Source: Phyllobacteriaceae bacterium (GTDB taxonomy: Bacteria; Pseudomonadota; Alphaproteobacteria; Rhizobiales; Rhizobiaceae). Taken from it: DNA of 64,000 nucleotides. Location of the stretch: contig JADJTR010000003.1 of assembly GCA_016711085.1 (NCBI GenBank), positions 248,001-312,000 on the forward strand, given 5' to 3'. Under the pieces are notes generated by a model that saw nothing but the letters and a program-made list of their open reading frames with translations, was not told the origin of the DNA and made no database searches. The position numbers and the translations under genes were made by a program. Below are positions 42,050 through 53,233 of this stretch, one piece after another (position 1 is the first letter of the stretch; every line of letters starts with the position of its first letter).

Positions 42050-42522
42050 GCGAACGCGCCGACCGGCCGAACCGCTGGCCATGGCCGCCATTGATCTACA
42101 GCGCCGCCATTGTGCTGGCCTTGCTGCTGACCGCCGTGCAACGCCTGCCCTGGTTCGGCGCGCCGCTGAAAGACATCCTTTTCATCGTCGGCGTGTTGAT
42201 GATGATCGGCGCGGTGGCGCTCGATCTCTACGCCATGTTCACACTGAACGCGGCGAAGACGACGATCTGGCCCAATCGCGGCTCAGACCACTTTACCGCC
42301 GCCGGGCCATACCGGTTCACCCGCAACCCGATCTATGTCGGCAACACCGCGCTGATGATCGGCACAGGGCTGGCCTTCGGCATGGTCTGGTTCATCGGCC
42401 TCGCTTTCGTCGCGGCGTGGCTGACGCAGAAACTCGCGATTCTGCGCGAAGAGATCCACCTCGAGACGCGCTTCGGCAAGCATTACCGGGATTACAAGAA
42501 AAAGGTCAGACGTTGGATTTGA
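42046..42522 (+). CDS. Isoprenylcysteine carboxyl methyltransferase-like membrane protein
   Basis: 158 residues with four membrane helices and the ICMT/PEMT-like C-terminal pattern: GPYRFTRNPIYVGNTALMIG and EEIHLETRFGKHYRDYKKKV, which bind SAM in the methyltransferase family. Bacterial members methylate diverse lipids or small molecules; the substrate is unknown. Translationally coupled to the DUF1624 gene. Its end overlaps the HXXEE gene on the opposite strand by 17 bases. Confidence 0.85.
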   Translation: MSERADRPNRWPWPPLIYSAAIVLALLLTAVQRLPWFGAPLKDILFIVGVLMMIGAVALDLYAMFTLNAAKTTIWPNRGSDHFTAAGPYRFTRNPIYVGNTALMIGTGLAFGMVWFIGLAFVAAWLTQKLAILREEIHLETRFGKHYRDYKKKVRRWI

Positions 42523-43015
42523 CGCCTCTGCCGGTCAACCGCCGCCCGAGCGAGAACAACGCCGGGATGCTGGCCATGATCGCCAGAACGACGGCGGGTC
42601 CGGCCCAGTAGAAGGTCGGCGTGGAAATCCAGCCCTCGCGAAAAGCCGTCGACACCACAAACGCCGCAGCCGGCAGGTTGAACAACAGCGCCGTCGCGGT
42701 CCCGGGCATGTAGCGCCGCATGGCGATCGTTGCGCCCAAATGCGGGACGAGGACATTCAGCAACATCGCCAATGCGTATCCGGCGAGCAGATAGACGCCG
42801 ATGCTTTCCGGCCCCTGAAATTGCGCCAATCCGGCGACGAGGGCAGCCGTCAAGGTGAGGGCAAGCACTGCGAAGCGGAATTCGGCGGCGCCGACGGGCG
42901 CGTGCCAGCGGCCGGCCCGGCGCGACCATGCGGGCAACCAGATCGCTTCTTCGAGATTGTGGAGCGTCGTGGCGGCGACGAAGAACCAGGGGAGGAAGGC
43001 GGACATCGCGGTCAT
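42506..43015 (-). CDS. HXXEE-domain membrane protein
   Basis: 169 residues with about five hydrophobic helices and the motif HNLEEAIWLPAWS near residue 20, the HxxEE signature of the PF13787-type family. A second histidine (PHLGATIAM) lies mid-protein. The family is of unknown function; the histidine and glutamates suggest a metal site within the membrane. Next to a MerR regulator on the same strand, eight bases downstream of it. Confidence 0.8.
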   Translation of the reverse strand: MTAMSAFLPWFFVAATTLHNLEEAIWLPAWSRRAGRWHAPVGAAEFRFAVLALTLTAALVAGLAQFQGPESIGVYLLAGYALAMLLNVLVPHLGATIAMRRYMPGTATALLFNLPAAAFVVSTAFREGWISTPTFYWAGPAVVLAIMASIPALFSLGRRLTGRGVKSNV

Positions 43016-43023
43016 ACCCGACC

Positions 43024-43416
43024 TCAGCGCATGACGCCGAGTTCGGCCAGGCGCTCGACGATCGATTCCTCCGCCTGATCGAGATCGGCGAGCGTGTCTT
43101 CCAGGTCGCGGCGTTTCTGGCGCAGCATCTCGCGCTTTTCCTCGATACGCTTGACCATCAGCTTGAGCTGGCCGACTTCGCCGGGCGGCTCCTTGTACAT
43201 GTGGATGATTTCGCGGATCTCGTCGACGGTGAAGCCGAGGCGGCGGCCGCGCAGCACCTGGCGGATGACGTGGCGATCGCCTGGGCGGTAAAGCCGGGTG
43301 CGACCGCGCCGGAACGGCGCGACAAGCCCCTCGTCTTCATAGAAGCGCAGAGTGCGCGTCGAAATCCCGAACTCTCGGGTGAGTTCGGTGATCGTGTAAT
43401 ACTCGCGCGCCGTCAT
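43024..43416 (-). CDS. MerR-family transcriptional regulator
   Basis: 130 residues from ATG 43416 (an upstream ATG at 43443 adds nine). The N-terminal helix-turn-helix has YTITELTREFGISTRTLRFY, EDEGLVAPFRRGRTRLYRPG and the second helix LGFTVDEIREIIHMY; a coiled-coil dimerisation helix follows. There are no cysteines for metal sensing. Similar MerR proteins control acyl-CoA/branched-chain degradation in alphaproteobacteria, but no such gene is next to it, so the target is unknown. Confidence 0.9.
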   Translation of the reverse strand: MTAREYYTITELTREFGISTRTLRFYEDEGLVAPFRRGRTRLYRPGDRHVIRQVLRGRRLGFTVDEIREIIHMYKEPPGEVGQLKLMVKRIEEKREMLRQKRRDLEDTLADLDQAEESIVERLAELGVMR

Positions 43417-43480
43417 GTCGAACGTCCTGATTCCGTTCGGCATATCACATGGCGTTTACGTAAAAGTCAATTTTCCGCCC

Positions 43481-44890
43481 CTACCCCAGGCCGAACCACC
43501 AGGTGGCGAGGCCGAGAAAACCGATGAAACCGGTGAGATCCGTCGCCATGGTGACGAAAATCGACGAGGAAATCGCCGGGTCGGCGCCATAGCGGTCGAG
43601 CAGAAGCGGAATGAGAATTCCGGCGACGGCGGCGACGATCAGGTTGAGGATCATGGCGACCGCGATGACGACGCCGAGTTCGACATTGCCGTAGCGCGCC
43701 GCCGCCACCGCGCCGACCAGAATGGCCACCACGGCGCCGTTCATGACGCCGACCAGCGCCTCGCGGCGGACGATACGGCCGGCATTGTAGATGTCGAGGT
43801 CGCCGGTCGACAGGGCCCGCACCGTGACCGTCATCGTCTGCGTGCCGGCATTGCCGCCCAGCGAGGCGACGATCGGCATCAGCACGGCGACGGCGACCAT
43901 CTGTTCGATGGTGGCGTCGAAAAGACCGATGAAGGTCGAAGAGATGAAAGCCGTCACCAGATTGACCAGCAGCCAGGGAATGCGCGAGCGCGACGTCTCG
44001 ATCACCGTATCGGAAAGCTCTTCGTCGCCGACGCCGCCAAGGCGCAGGATGTCTTCCTCGGCTTCGGCCTGGATGACATCGACGATGTCGTCGATGGTAA
44101 GAACGCCGACAAGGCGTTCGGCTTCGTCAACGACAGCGGCGGACAACAAATCATATTGCTCGAAAATCTGCGCTGCCTCTTCCTGGTCCATGGTGGCCGG
44201 AATGGCATGGCGGGTCTCATGCATCACCGCCTCGATCTTGACGTCGCGCTTGGCTCGCAAAATGCGGTCGAGATCGACGGCGCCGACAAGGCGGAAGGTC
44301 GGATCGATGACGAACACCTGCGAGAAGGTTTCGGGCAGGTCCTTGTCGTCGCGCATGTAGTCGATGGTCTGGCCGACGCTCCAGAACGGCGGCACGGCGA
44401 CGAATTCGGTCGCCATGCGCCGGCCGGCCGATTCTTCCGGATAAGCGAGCGCCCGCTTGAGGCGCACGCGTTCGGTGAACGGCAGTTGCGCCAGGATTTC
44501 GTCGCGGTCGGCGTCGTCGAGATCCTCAAGGATGTAGACGGCGTCGTCGGAATCGAGGTCCTTGAAGCCTTCGGCGATCTGCTCGTTCGGCAGATGCTCG
44601 ACGATTTCGAGACGAATCGCCTCGTCGACCTCGGTCAGCGCCTCGAAATCGAAATCGGCGCCGAGCAGGTGGACCAGCGCCTGGCGCTGCGCCGGGATCA
44701 ACGCCTCGAGCAGATCGGCAAGCTCGGTTTCGTGCAGTTCGGCGACATCGCGTTTGAGCGTCAGCGAATCGCGGTCGGCGATGGCCGCGCCGACATGGGC
44801 GAGGAAATCGGCGCGCACCGCTCCGTCCTCGCCATAGATGTCGGCGAGGGTCGCGGCGTTTTCGTCAGGACGGGTGGCGGTTTCGTCCAT
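43481..44890 (-). CDS. mgtE: Magnesium transporter MgtE
   Basis: 469 residues from ATG 44890. Domains: an N-terminal MgtE N superhelix (about 30-140; LLEALIPAQRQALVHLLG), two CBS domains (MHETRHAIPATMDQEEAAQI, LVGVLTIDDIVDVIQAE) and five membrane helices (IPWLLVNLVTAFISSTFIG, LMPIVASLGGNAGTQTMTV, LIVAAVAGILIPLLLD). The conserved Mg2+-binding aspartate-rich end is ATDLTGFIGFLGLATWW. It transports Mg2+ with feedback from the cytosolic N domain. Longer upstream reading runs over the tRNA-Leu and is not real. Confidence 0.95.
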   Translation of the reverse strand: MDETATRPDENAATLADIYGEDGAVRADFLAHVGAAIADRDSLTLKRDVAELHETELADLLEALIPAQRQALVHLLGADFDFEALTEVDEAIRLEIVEHLPNEQIAEGFKDLDSDDAVYILEDLDDADRDEILAQLPFTERVRLKRALAYPEESAGRRMATEFVAVPPFWSVGQTIDYMRDDKDLPETFSQVFVIDPTFRLVGAVDLDRILRAKRDVKIEAVMHETRHAIPATMDQEEAAQIFEQYDLLSAAVVDEAERLVGVLTIDDIVDVIQAEAEEDILRLGGVGDEELSDTVIETSRSRIPWLLVNLVTAFISSTFIGLFDATIEQMVAVAVLMPIVASLGGNAGTQTMTVTVRALSTGDLDIYNAGRIVRREALVGVMNGAVVAILVGAVAAARYGNVELGVVIAVAMILNLIVAAVAGILIPLLLDRYGADPAISSSIFVTMATDLTGFIGFLGLATWWFGLG

Positions 44891-45017
44891 GTCGCGCGGG
44901 TCCACGGAAAGAGCGGCAGAATCCGACTGTCTAGCGCGCGCGGAGCTTTTGGCCAACGAAAACTTGCCCGGGCGCTTGCGCGCCCCGGCAGGTTTTGCGT
45001 TTGCAGGATCAAGGAGA

Positions 45018-45102
45018 TGGTGCGGTCGAGAAGACTCGAACTTCCACGGGTTGCCCCACAGCGACCTCAACGCTGCGCGTCTACCAATTCCGCCACGACC
45101 GC
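45018..45102 (-). tRNA. tRNA-Leu (anticodon GAG)
   Basis: An 85-nt minus-strand cloverleaf: acceptor GCGGTCG pairs with CGACCGC, discriminator A and encoded CCA. The anticodon stem CAGCG/CGCTG encloses TTGAGGT with anticodon GAG. The D-arm has GGCGGAATTGGTAGACGC and the T-loop TTCGAGT; a long variable arm is typical of leucine tRNA. Confidence 0.97.
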
Positions 45103-45248
45103 GAGCCGGAAAAACGCCGGTCCTTGGAGCCGGCGCGCGGCATGTAGCAAATCGCTCGGCCGCAAACAAGCGCGGCAAGCCGGCTTTTTCACGCGACGGC
45201 GCCATCGCGCGCTGGACGCGGCGCGGGCCCCTGCCCTAAAACCCGTCC

Positions 45249-45965
45249 ATGGACGCTCGCGCCGACCTTTCAACGCCGTTTCTGCCGTCTCCCGGCGCGC
45301 CGCCGGTCGAATGGCGGGTCGCGCCGGGCCTGACCGCCTACCCGGACGCCATCGCCTTCATGGAGGCGCGCGCCGCCGCCATTCGCGATGCCGGAGCGGC
45401 GGAATGCGTGTGGCTGGTCGAGCATCCGCCGCTCTATACGGCCGGAACCTCGGCCGACGCCGCCGATCTGCTGCAGCCGGACCGCTTTCCGGTCTTCGCA
45501 ACCGGGCGCGGCGGCGAATACACCTATCACGGCCCCGGCCAACGGGTCGCCTACGCGATGCTCGACCTGAAGCGGCGGCGCGAGGACGTCCGCGCCTTCG
45601 TGGCGGCGCTGGAGGAATGGATCATCCGCGCGCTCGCCGCATTCGCCGTGAGGGGGGAGCGGCGGGAGGACCGGGTCGGCGTCTGGGTCGTGCGCCGGGA
45701 TCGGCCGCCGCTGCCCGATGGCGGCCCGGCCGAGGACAAGATCGCGGCCATCGGCATCAGGCTCCGGCGCTGGGTGTCGTTCCACGGCATTGCCGTCAAT
45801 GTCGAACCAGACCTGTCGCATTTTTCCGGCATTGTGCCCTGCGGCATCGCCGGACACGGGGTCACCAGCCTCGTCGACCTCGGCCTGCCGGTGACGATGG
45901 CCGACTTGGACGAGGCGCTGATTGTGGCCTTCGCAGGGGTTTTCGGCCCGGCCAAGCGCGCTTGA
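45249..45965 (+). CDS. lipB: Octanoyl-[acyl carrier protein]:protein octanoyltransferase
   Basis: LipB transfers octanoate from ACP to lipoyl domains, before LipA adds sulfur. The 238-residue protein has VWLVEHPPLYTAGTSA, GRGGEYTYHGPGQRVAYAML, KIAAIGIRLRRWVSFHGIA with the catalytic Lys, and SGIVPCGIAGHGVTSL with the catalytic Cys. Length and motifs are standard. It is read rightward and converges with the protease gene three bases away. Confidence 0.97.
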   Translation: MDARADLSTPFLPSPGAPPVEWRVAPGLTAYPDAIAFMEARAAAIRDAGAAECVWLVEHPPLYTAGTSADAADLLQPDRFPVFATGRGGEYTYHGPGQRVAYAMLDLKRRREDVRAFVAALEEWIIRALAAFAVRGERREDRVGVWVVRRDRPPLPDGGPAEDKIAAIGIRLRRWVSFHGIAVNVEPDLSHFSGIVPCGIAGHGVTSLVDLGLPVTMADLDEALIVAFAGVFGPAKRA

Positions 45966-45968
45966 AGG

Positions 45969-47223
45969 TCAGAGCGAAAGCACTTTTTCCGCTGTCCACA
46001 GCGCGCCGGCGGCGTGAACGATGAATGTCGCGGCCAAACCGCCGCCGGCGGCCCAGCGTTCTCCCGCCGTGATGGAATGAAGCGCACGTTTCGGTTTCAC
46101 GCCCTGACCGTTGGTGGAAAGGCTGACGATCCCCAGAACGGCGCCGCCGATGATGAGCAATTGCGATGGCATGCCGGCGAGATATCCGAGGCCCAGAAAG
46201 GCGAAAAGCATGACGAAGGATGTGACGCCAAGCGCCAGCGTGCCCGAGAAGACCTGACGCAACACCTGGCCGCCATCGAAACGGCCGACGGGAAGAAGAT
46301 TGGCCAGGTTGAACAAGGAGGCGCAGGCGACAAAGGCAATCATGGCCCCGGCGATATCCGAACGTCCGGACCGGCCTGCCATTTCCGCCACGGCCATGGC
46401 GAGCGGCACGAGAAACGCCGAGAAGCCCGCGCCCATCAGCGCCGAGAAGGCGACTTCGAAACGGCTATTGTAAGGGCGCCCGCCAATGGCGACGCCGCCG
46501 ATCAGCGGCATGAAGATCATGCGCGCCGAGCGATGCCCCATGACGCGGAACGCCGCCATGTGGCCGAGTTCGTGAGCCCCGACGAGGGCCGTCAACGCGA
46601 CCGACAGCACCCAGGCCGGTCAAGGTCATGCCGAACAGCGGCCACAACAACGCCACGGACAAGAGCGCGAAACCGAATTGGGTCAGAGGGTGTTCGATGA
46701 CGCCACCCGGCGCGAACTCCCCGGTCTCAGCCCAGATTTTCAGTTTGGCCGCTTCGCGGCGCATGACGAACCAGCGAAACAGCATGAAAGCGAGGCCGCG
46801 ATAGCGGTCCGATTGGCGAAAAGTGACGCGCACGCCGCCGTCGATGTCCTCAAGCGTCGTCTCCTCGCGGTAGGCGCGCCAGAATTTTTGCGCCAGCGCC
46901 GAATCGTCGACGATGGTCATGGCGAAACGCCTTTCCGCCTCGACGTCGGCGAAACGCACGGTGCGTTCGATCGGTTGGCCGTCGCGATCGTCCCAGGCGA
47001 GCTTCATGCGCGCCGTATCCGCACCGGTCGCCGCACAGGCGAGGATTTTCTTCGACCAGCCGGCATCGACGCTAAGCGGCCACACGGCCGCCCATATCCT
47101 GTCGCGCGGCGCGGCGATGTCGACCGACGCGGTCACCGTGCGCCGTCCGACCGGCGCGGCCATCAGCGCGAACAGGATGAAGAGATAGGCCGCGACGAGG
47201 ATGGCGATGGACAAGGGGGACAA
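45969..47223 (-). CDS. SRPBCC-like domain fused to M50 site-2-type protease, frame broken at 46610-46612
   Basis: The N-terminal part from ATG 47223 has a membrane anchor (AILVAAYLFILFALMAAPVG) and a START/SRPBCC-like beta domain (TVTASVDIAAPRDRIWAAVW … GGVRVTFRQSDRYRG). After HPLTQFGFALLSVALLWPLF the frame breaks at a CCC run (46610-46612); dropping one base joins GMTLTGL to VLSVALTALVGAHELGHMAA. The C-terminal part is a membrane peptidase with HELGH zinc motif and LFNLANLLPVGRFDGGQ second motif (NxxPxxxxDG), the M50 signature. The whole would be 417 residues. This is probably one intact gene in the organism. Confidence 0.82.
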
Positions 47224-47309
47224 GGTCGGAGGCTCCGATTGAGCATCCTTGTGCGTCGCAGCCGGCCAAAACTCCGTTAATCAAGACGGTTAATGAACCG
47301 CGCTTCGGT

Positions 47310-49322
<2,013 letters not shown>

Positions 49323-49370
49323 GAATTTCGCCCGCGCGACGACCGTCTTTATGGCTTCGCGGTTTCGCCC

Positions 49371-49829
49371 TCAATCCGTCTTCGGGATGACGCCGGTTTC
49401 AGCAATGCTCACCATGGCGGAACGGCCCGACCGCATGCCGGCGGCGACGAGGTAGGCGGTCGACCAGCCGATCATCAGAAAGCCGTTGACCCCCTCCAGC
49501 GCGGCAAGCAGGCGCCAGTCGGAATGGGCGATGACATCGCCATAGCCGACGGTGGAAAAGGTGACGGTGGAAAAATATAGCGCCGACGGAAAATCGCCGA
49601 CCACGCCGAGGAATTCATAGAGCACGGCCCAGGCCCAGACTTCGATCGTTAGCACGATGAAGATGCCGTAGACGACGGAGATCAAAGCCAGCACGCGGCT
49701 GCGCCTGCCGTGCCAACGGAAGCGATCGACCAGCCACGCCATGATGTGGGTGATCTGGATGATGCCGAAGGCGTGAATGGCGACGGTGAACGTGATCATC
49801 AACACGCCGACGCCGAGATTGACGAACAT
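49371..49829 (-). CDS. Two-helix potassium channel-like protein
   Basis: 152 residues from ATG 49829. Several hydrophobic helices flank a pore loop with FSTVTFSTVGYGDVIA, the TVGYGD selectivity filter of potassium channels (Ion_trans_2 family). No cytosolic RCK domain is attached. It lies immediately upstream of nothing on its strand and follows pccA by 48 bases. An upstream start at 49901 would add a charged extension and is less likely. Confidence 0.87.
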   Translation of the reverse strand: MFVNLGVGVLMITFTVAIHAFGIIQITHIMAWLVDRFRWHGRRSRVLALISVVYGIFIVLTIEVWAWAVLYEFLGVVGDFPSALYFSTVTFSTVGYGDVIAHSDWRLLAALEGVNGFLMIGWSTAYLVAAGMRSGRSAMVSIAETGVIPKTD

Positions 49830-49992
49830 GTTCTGGATCACGGCCCGCCTCCCCGCGGAATCGCCAGAATACAAGGTGAAACGGTTAGCGCGGCGGCGCA
49901 AGCGGTTGCGCCGCGTCCAATTCGCTGGAATGCTGCGATTGCGGCGCGAAAGGCGGATGGATTCCGGCTTCGGCCGATTTCAGGAGACCGCC

Positions 49993-50391
49993 ATGCGCAA
50001 AATCCTGCTTGCCTTGCTGATTATCCCGGTTCCCGGCTTTCCGGCGCTCGCCGATCCAACCGGCAAATTCGACGTGCGCGGCCAGAATCCCGATACCGGC
50101 GGAACCTATTCGGGAACGGTGACGGTGAAGAAGACGGGGGAAACCTACGATGTAAAGTGGGTTATCGCCGGTGACACTTACCGTGGCGTCGGCATCGGCG
50201 CATTGATCAAGGATGGATCATTCGTCGCCGGGCCGGCGCACCCGGACGACACCTCGCTCGCGGTCGGTTACATCTCGGGCAATTCGTTCGGCATGGCGCA
50301 GTATTTCCTCCAGCCCGACGGGTCGTGGAAAGGGGCCTGGACCTATGGCGGTTCGGGCAAGGTGGCGATCGAGGAATGGCGGAAGAAGTAG
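49993..50391 (+). CDS. Secreted hypothetical protein, beta-rich
   Basis: 132 residues from ATG 49993, with AGGAG upstream. A signal peptide (RKILLALLIIPVPGFPALA) precedes a beta-rich mature part: PTGKFDVRGQNPDTGGTYSG, a YDVKWVIAGDTYRGVGIG segment, and MAQYFLQPDGSWKGAWTYGG. The pattern resembles small periplasmic proteins of unknown function. No cysteines. Ends 81 bases before rimO. Confidence 0.75.
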   Translation: MRKILLALLIIPVPGFPALADPTGKFDVRGQNPDTGGTYSGTVTVKKTGETYDVKWVIAGDTYRGVGIGALIKDGSFVAGPAHPDDTSLAVGYISGNSFGMAQYFLQPDGSWKGAWTYGGSGKVAIEEWRKK

Positions 50392-50472
50392 CCAGCGTCA
50401 CACTCAGCGGCGATGACGGTTTCCGGCAGGCCCGATCCATGGTAGGGCGCGGCCTCACCGGATCGATCGCCC

Positions 50473-51789
50473 ATGTCCGCCGCCCCCCGCGTCAGTTTCG
50501 TTTCCCTTGGCTGCCCCAAGGCGCTGGTCGATTCCGAACGCATCCTGACGCGGCTGCGCGCCGAGGGCTACGAAATTGCCCGCAAGCATGACGGGGCCGA
50601 CCTCGTCGTGGTCAACACCTGCGGCTTCCTCGATTCGGCCCGCGACGAGAGCCTGTCGGCGATCGGCTCGGCGCTGAAGGAGAACGGCAAGGTGATCGTC
50701 ACCGGCTGCCTCGGCGCCGAGCCGGAAGTCATCCGCGAGAAGCACCCCAATGTGCTCGCCATCACCGGCCCGCAGGCCTATGAAAGCGTCATGGCCGCGG
50801 TGCACCAGGCGGCCCCGCCGGCGCATGACCCGTTCACGGATCTGGTGCCGGAACAGGGCGTCAAGTTGACGCCGCGCCACTATGCCTATCTGAAGATTTC
50901 CGAAGGCTGCTCCAACCGCTGCTCGTTCTGCATCATCCCGGCCTTGCGCGGCGATCTCGTTTCGCGACCGATCGGCGAGGTGCTGTGTGAGGCCGAGAAA
51001 CTGGTCCGGGCCGGAGTCAAGGAAATCCTCGTTATTTCACAGGATACAAGCGCTTACGGCCTCGACCTCAAGTATCAGGAGAGCATGTGGCAGGACCACT
51101 CCGTGCGCACGCGTTTCTTCGACCTCGCCCGAGAGCTGGGCGACATGGGCGTTTGGGTGCGCCTGCACTATGTCTACCCCTACCCGCATGTCGACGAGGT
51201 CATCCCGTTGATGGCCGAGGGCAAGGTGCTGCCGTATCTCGACATCCCGTTCCAGCATGCCAGTCCGGCCGTTTTGAAGGCCATGCGGCGGCCGGCGCAT
51301 CAGGAGAAAACGCTGGACCGCATCCGTCGCTGGCGCGAGACCTGCCCCGATCTGGCGCTGCGCTCGACCTTCATCGTCGGTTTTCCGGGCGAGACGGAAG
51401 AGGATTTCGAGCAACTGCTCGACTGGCTCGACGAGGCCAGGATCGACCGCGCCGGCTGTTTCAAATACGAACCCGTCAAAGGGGCGAAATCGGAAAATCT
51501 CGGCCTGCCGGCCGTGCCGGACGAGGTGAAGGAGGCGCGCTGGCATCGCTTCATGGCGCGCCAGCAAAAGGTGTCGACCGCCAACCTGAAAAAGAAGGTC
51601 GGCAAGCGCCTGCCGGTGCTGATCGATCAGGTCGACGGCCTCACCGCCAAGGGCCGGACGCGTTACGACGCGCCGGAGATCGACGGCGTCGTTCACGTGG
51701 CGTCGCGCCGGCCGGTTCGCACCGGCGACGTCGTCACGGTGAAGATCGAGGCGTCGGATGCCTATGATTTGCGCGGCACTGTCGCCTGA
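50473..51789 (+). CDS. rimO: Ribosomal protein S12 methylthiotransferase
   Basis: RimO is a radical-SAM methylthiotransferase acting on Asp of ribosomal protein S12. The 438-residue protein has the N-terminal MTTase domain (FVSLGCPKALVDSE, VVNTCGFLDSARDES, VTGCLGAE cysteines), the radical-SAM motif CSNRCSFC, and a C-terminal TRAM domain. The SM signatures GCPKA…DSE distinguish it from MiaB. Start ATG 50473. Confidence 0.96.
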   Translation: MSAAPRVSFVSLGCPKALVDSERILTRLRAEGYEIARKHDGADLVVVNTCGFLDSARDESLSAIGSALKENGKVIVTGCLGAEPEVIREKHPNVLAITGPQAYESVMAAVHQAAPPAHDPFTDLVPEQGVKLTPRHYAYLKISEGCSNRCSFCIIPALRGDLVSRPIGEVLCEAEKLVRAGVKEILVISQDTSAYGLDLKYQESMWQDHSVRTRFFDLARELGDMGVWVRLHYVYPYPHVDEVIPLMAEGKVLPYLDIPFQHASPAVLKAMRRPAHQEKTLDRIRRWRETCPDLALRSTFIVGFPGETEEDFEQLLDWLDEARIDRAGCFKYEPVKGAKSENLGLPAVPDEVKEARWHRFMARQQKVSTANLKKKVGKRLPVLIDQVDGLTAKGRTRYDAPEIDGVVHVASRRPVRTGDVVTVKIEASDAYDLRGTVA

Positions 51790-51848
51790 TCGGCGTTAAC
51801 CCTTTGTAAACCTTGCGATTGGCCGGCGGCTCCATTTCGCCTAGGCGT

Positions 51849-52973
51849 ATGGCGACGCCAAAACGGAACCTGCCGGCCATGCGCACTATCGATGACACAA
51901 AGGGCCGGATGGGCTCGCTCGACCTGCTGCGTCTTTTCGCAGCGGTGGCGGTCGTCGCCTTCCACTATCTGTTTCGCGGCGCTGTCGCCGACGGCTACCT
52001 GTCGGTCGCCTATCCCGAAGCCGCGCCGTTCGCGCTCTTCGGTTATCTTGGCGTGCGGTTGTTTTTCCTCATTTCCGGCTTCGTCATCGCGTGGTCGGCG
52101 GAGGGCCGCGATGTCCTTTCGTTTTTCGTCGCCCGCTTCACGCGCCTGTGGCCGGGCTTTGTCATTTGCATGACCATCACCTTCGCGGTTATGGCCGCAT
52201 CCGCCCATCCGGCCTTTCCCGTCTCGTGGGCGCAGTATTTCGCCAATGTCACCATGTTCGCGCCAGCCCTCGGCCAGCCATTCATGGACGGCGCCTACTG
52301 GTCAATCGTGCTTGAGATCGTGTTTTACTTCTGGGTGGCTCTCGCAGTCGCGATCGGATGGTTCGATCGCTTTCGCCTCGAACTCGCGACCGGATGGCTG
52401 CTGGTCGCCGTCGCCAACGAACTCCTCATCGACAACGCCGCCGCCAGACTTCTGTTCGTGACCGAATATGCAGGGTTCTTCATTGGCGGCCTGCTTGCCT
52501 TCGACATCATGCGCCGGGGCGCGAAACCGGAGACGCTTGTCGTCGCTGCCGCAGCATTGGTGTTTTCGCTTTCCAGCCTGTTTACCGGCCGGGCCTGGAT
52601 GCTGGAGCACTACGGCGTCGCGCTGTCGCCCGTGCAACTGATCTCCGCCGGCATCGGCGTCCATGCGATATTCTTGGCGGCGTTGTTCATTCGCCTGCGC
52701 GCAAGCGCGATCGTCGCCCTCCTCGGCGCGCTGACCTACCCGCTCTATCTGCTGCACCAGCATATCGGCTATGCGCTGATCGAGGCGTTGGCGCCGGCGC
52801 TCGGACGGTGGGAGGCGGCGGGAGCCGCCTTTGCGCTGATTTTCGCGGCAGCGGCCCTTGTCGTCGTCGCGCTGGAGCGCCCCGCGCAGCGCTGGCTCAA
52901 GCCGCGATTGGCGAAGTTGGTGGAGGTATTGCGCCTGCGCCGCTCAGTTGATTTCATCCGCGGAACGGGTTGA
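51849..52973 (+). CDS. OafA/YrhL-type membrane acyltransferase
   Basis: 374 residues with about ten membrane helices. SLDLLRLFAAVAVVAFHYLF has the R/K-H motif of acyltransferase family 3, followed by LGVRLFFLISGFVIAWSAEG and SIVLEIVFYFWVALAVAIG. Such proteins O-acetylate sugars of lipopolysaccharide or exopolysaccharide. No polysaccharide genes are adjacent, so the target is unknown. Start ATG 51849 is chosen over upstream readings; 51882 is possible. Confidence 0.87.
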   Translation: MATPKRNLPAMRTIDDTKGRMGSLDLLRLFAAVAVVAFHYLFRGAVADGYLSVAYPEAAPFALFGYLGVRLFFLISGFVIAWSAEGRDVLSFFVARFTRLWPGFVICMTITFAVMAASAHPAFPVSWAQYFANVTMFAPALGQPFMDGAYWSIVLEIVFYFWVALAVAIGWFDRFRLELATGWLLVAVANELLIDNAAARLLFVTEYAGFFIGGLLAFDIMRRGAKPETLVVAAAALVFSLSSLFTGRAWMLEHYGVALSPVQLISAGIGVHAIFLAALFIRLRASAIVALLGALTYPLYLLHQHIGYALIEALAPALGRWEAAGAAFALIFAAAALVVVALERPAQRWLKPRLAKLVEVLRLRRSVDFIRGTG

Positions 52974-53184
52974 CGATCCGGACGCCGTCGATCTGGCGAC
53001 CGTGGTTCATGTCTTCCTTATGGAGTTTGGCGCAGCCACAGGTCCGGGCCGCCGCAACGATCAGACAATCCCGGAACAAGGTGTTTGTCCGCCGCAGATG
53101 TCGGGACAATCGTCAAGTGTAACTGCGATGTTTTTCATTCTCCTTCAGCATCATGGCGCCGATGCCTCAAGAAATTCGGTAAAC

Positions 53185-53211
53185 AAAAAGGGCGGCCCGC
53201 AAGCCGCCCTT
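53185..53211 (-). terminator. Rho-independent terminator of the BMP transporter operon
   Basis: On the minus strand, AGGGCGGC-TTGCGG-GCCGCCCT forms a 7-8 bp GC stem followed by TTTTTG, located 24-50 bases after the BMP protein stop. It ends leftward transcription. Confidence 0.85.
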
Positions 53212-53233
53212 CCTGTTCAGTTGATGCCGCGCC

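Noticed and set aside
43415..46024. An 869-codon rightward frame
   Set aside because: It is antisense to mgtE and passes through tRNA-Leu; the translation is rich in His, Arg and Asp, typical of a shadow frame in GC-rich DNA.
47277..47294. TTAA-N9-TTAA as a CtrA site
   Set aside because: CtrA sites have a 7-base spacer; here the spacer is 9, and the downstream gene is not a known CtrA target.
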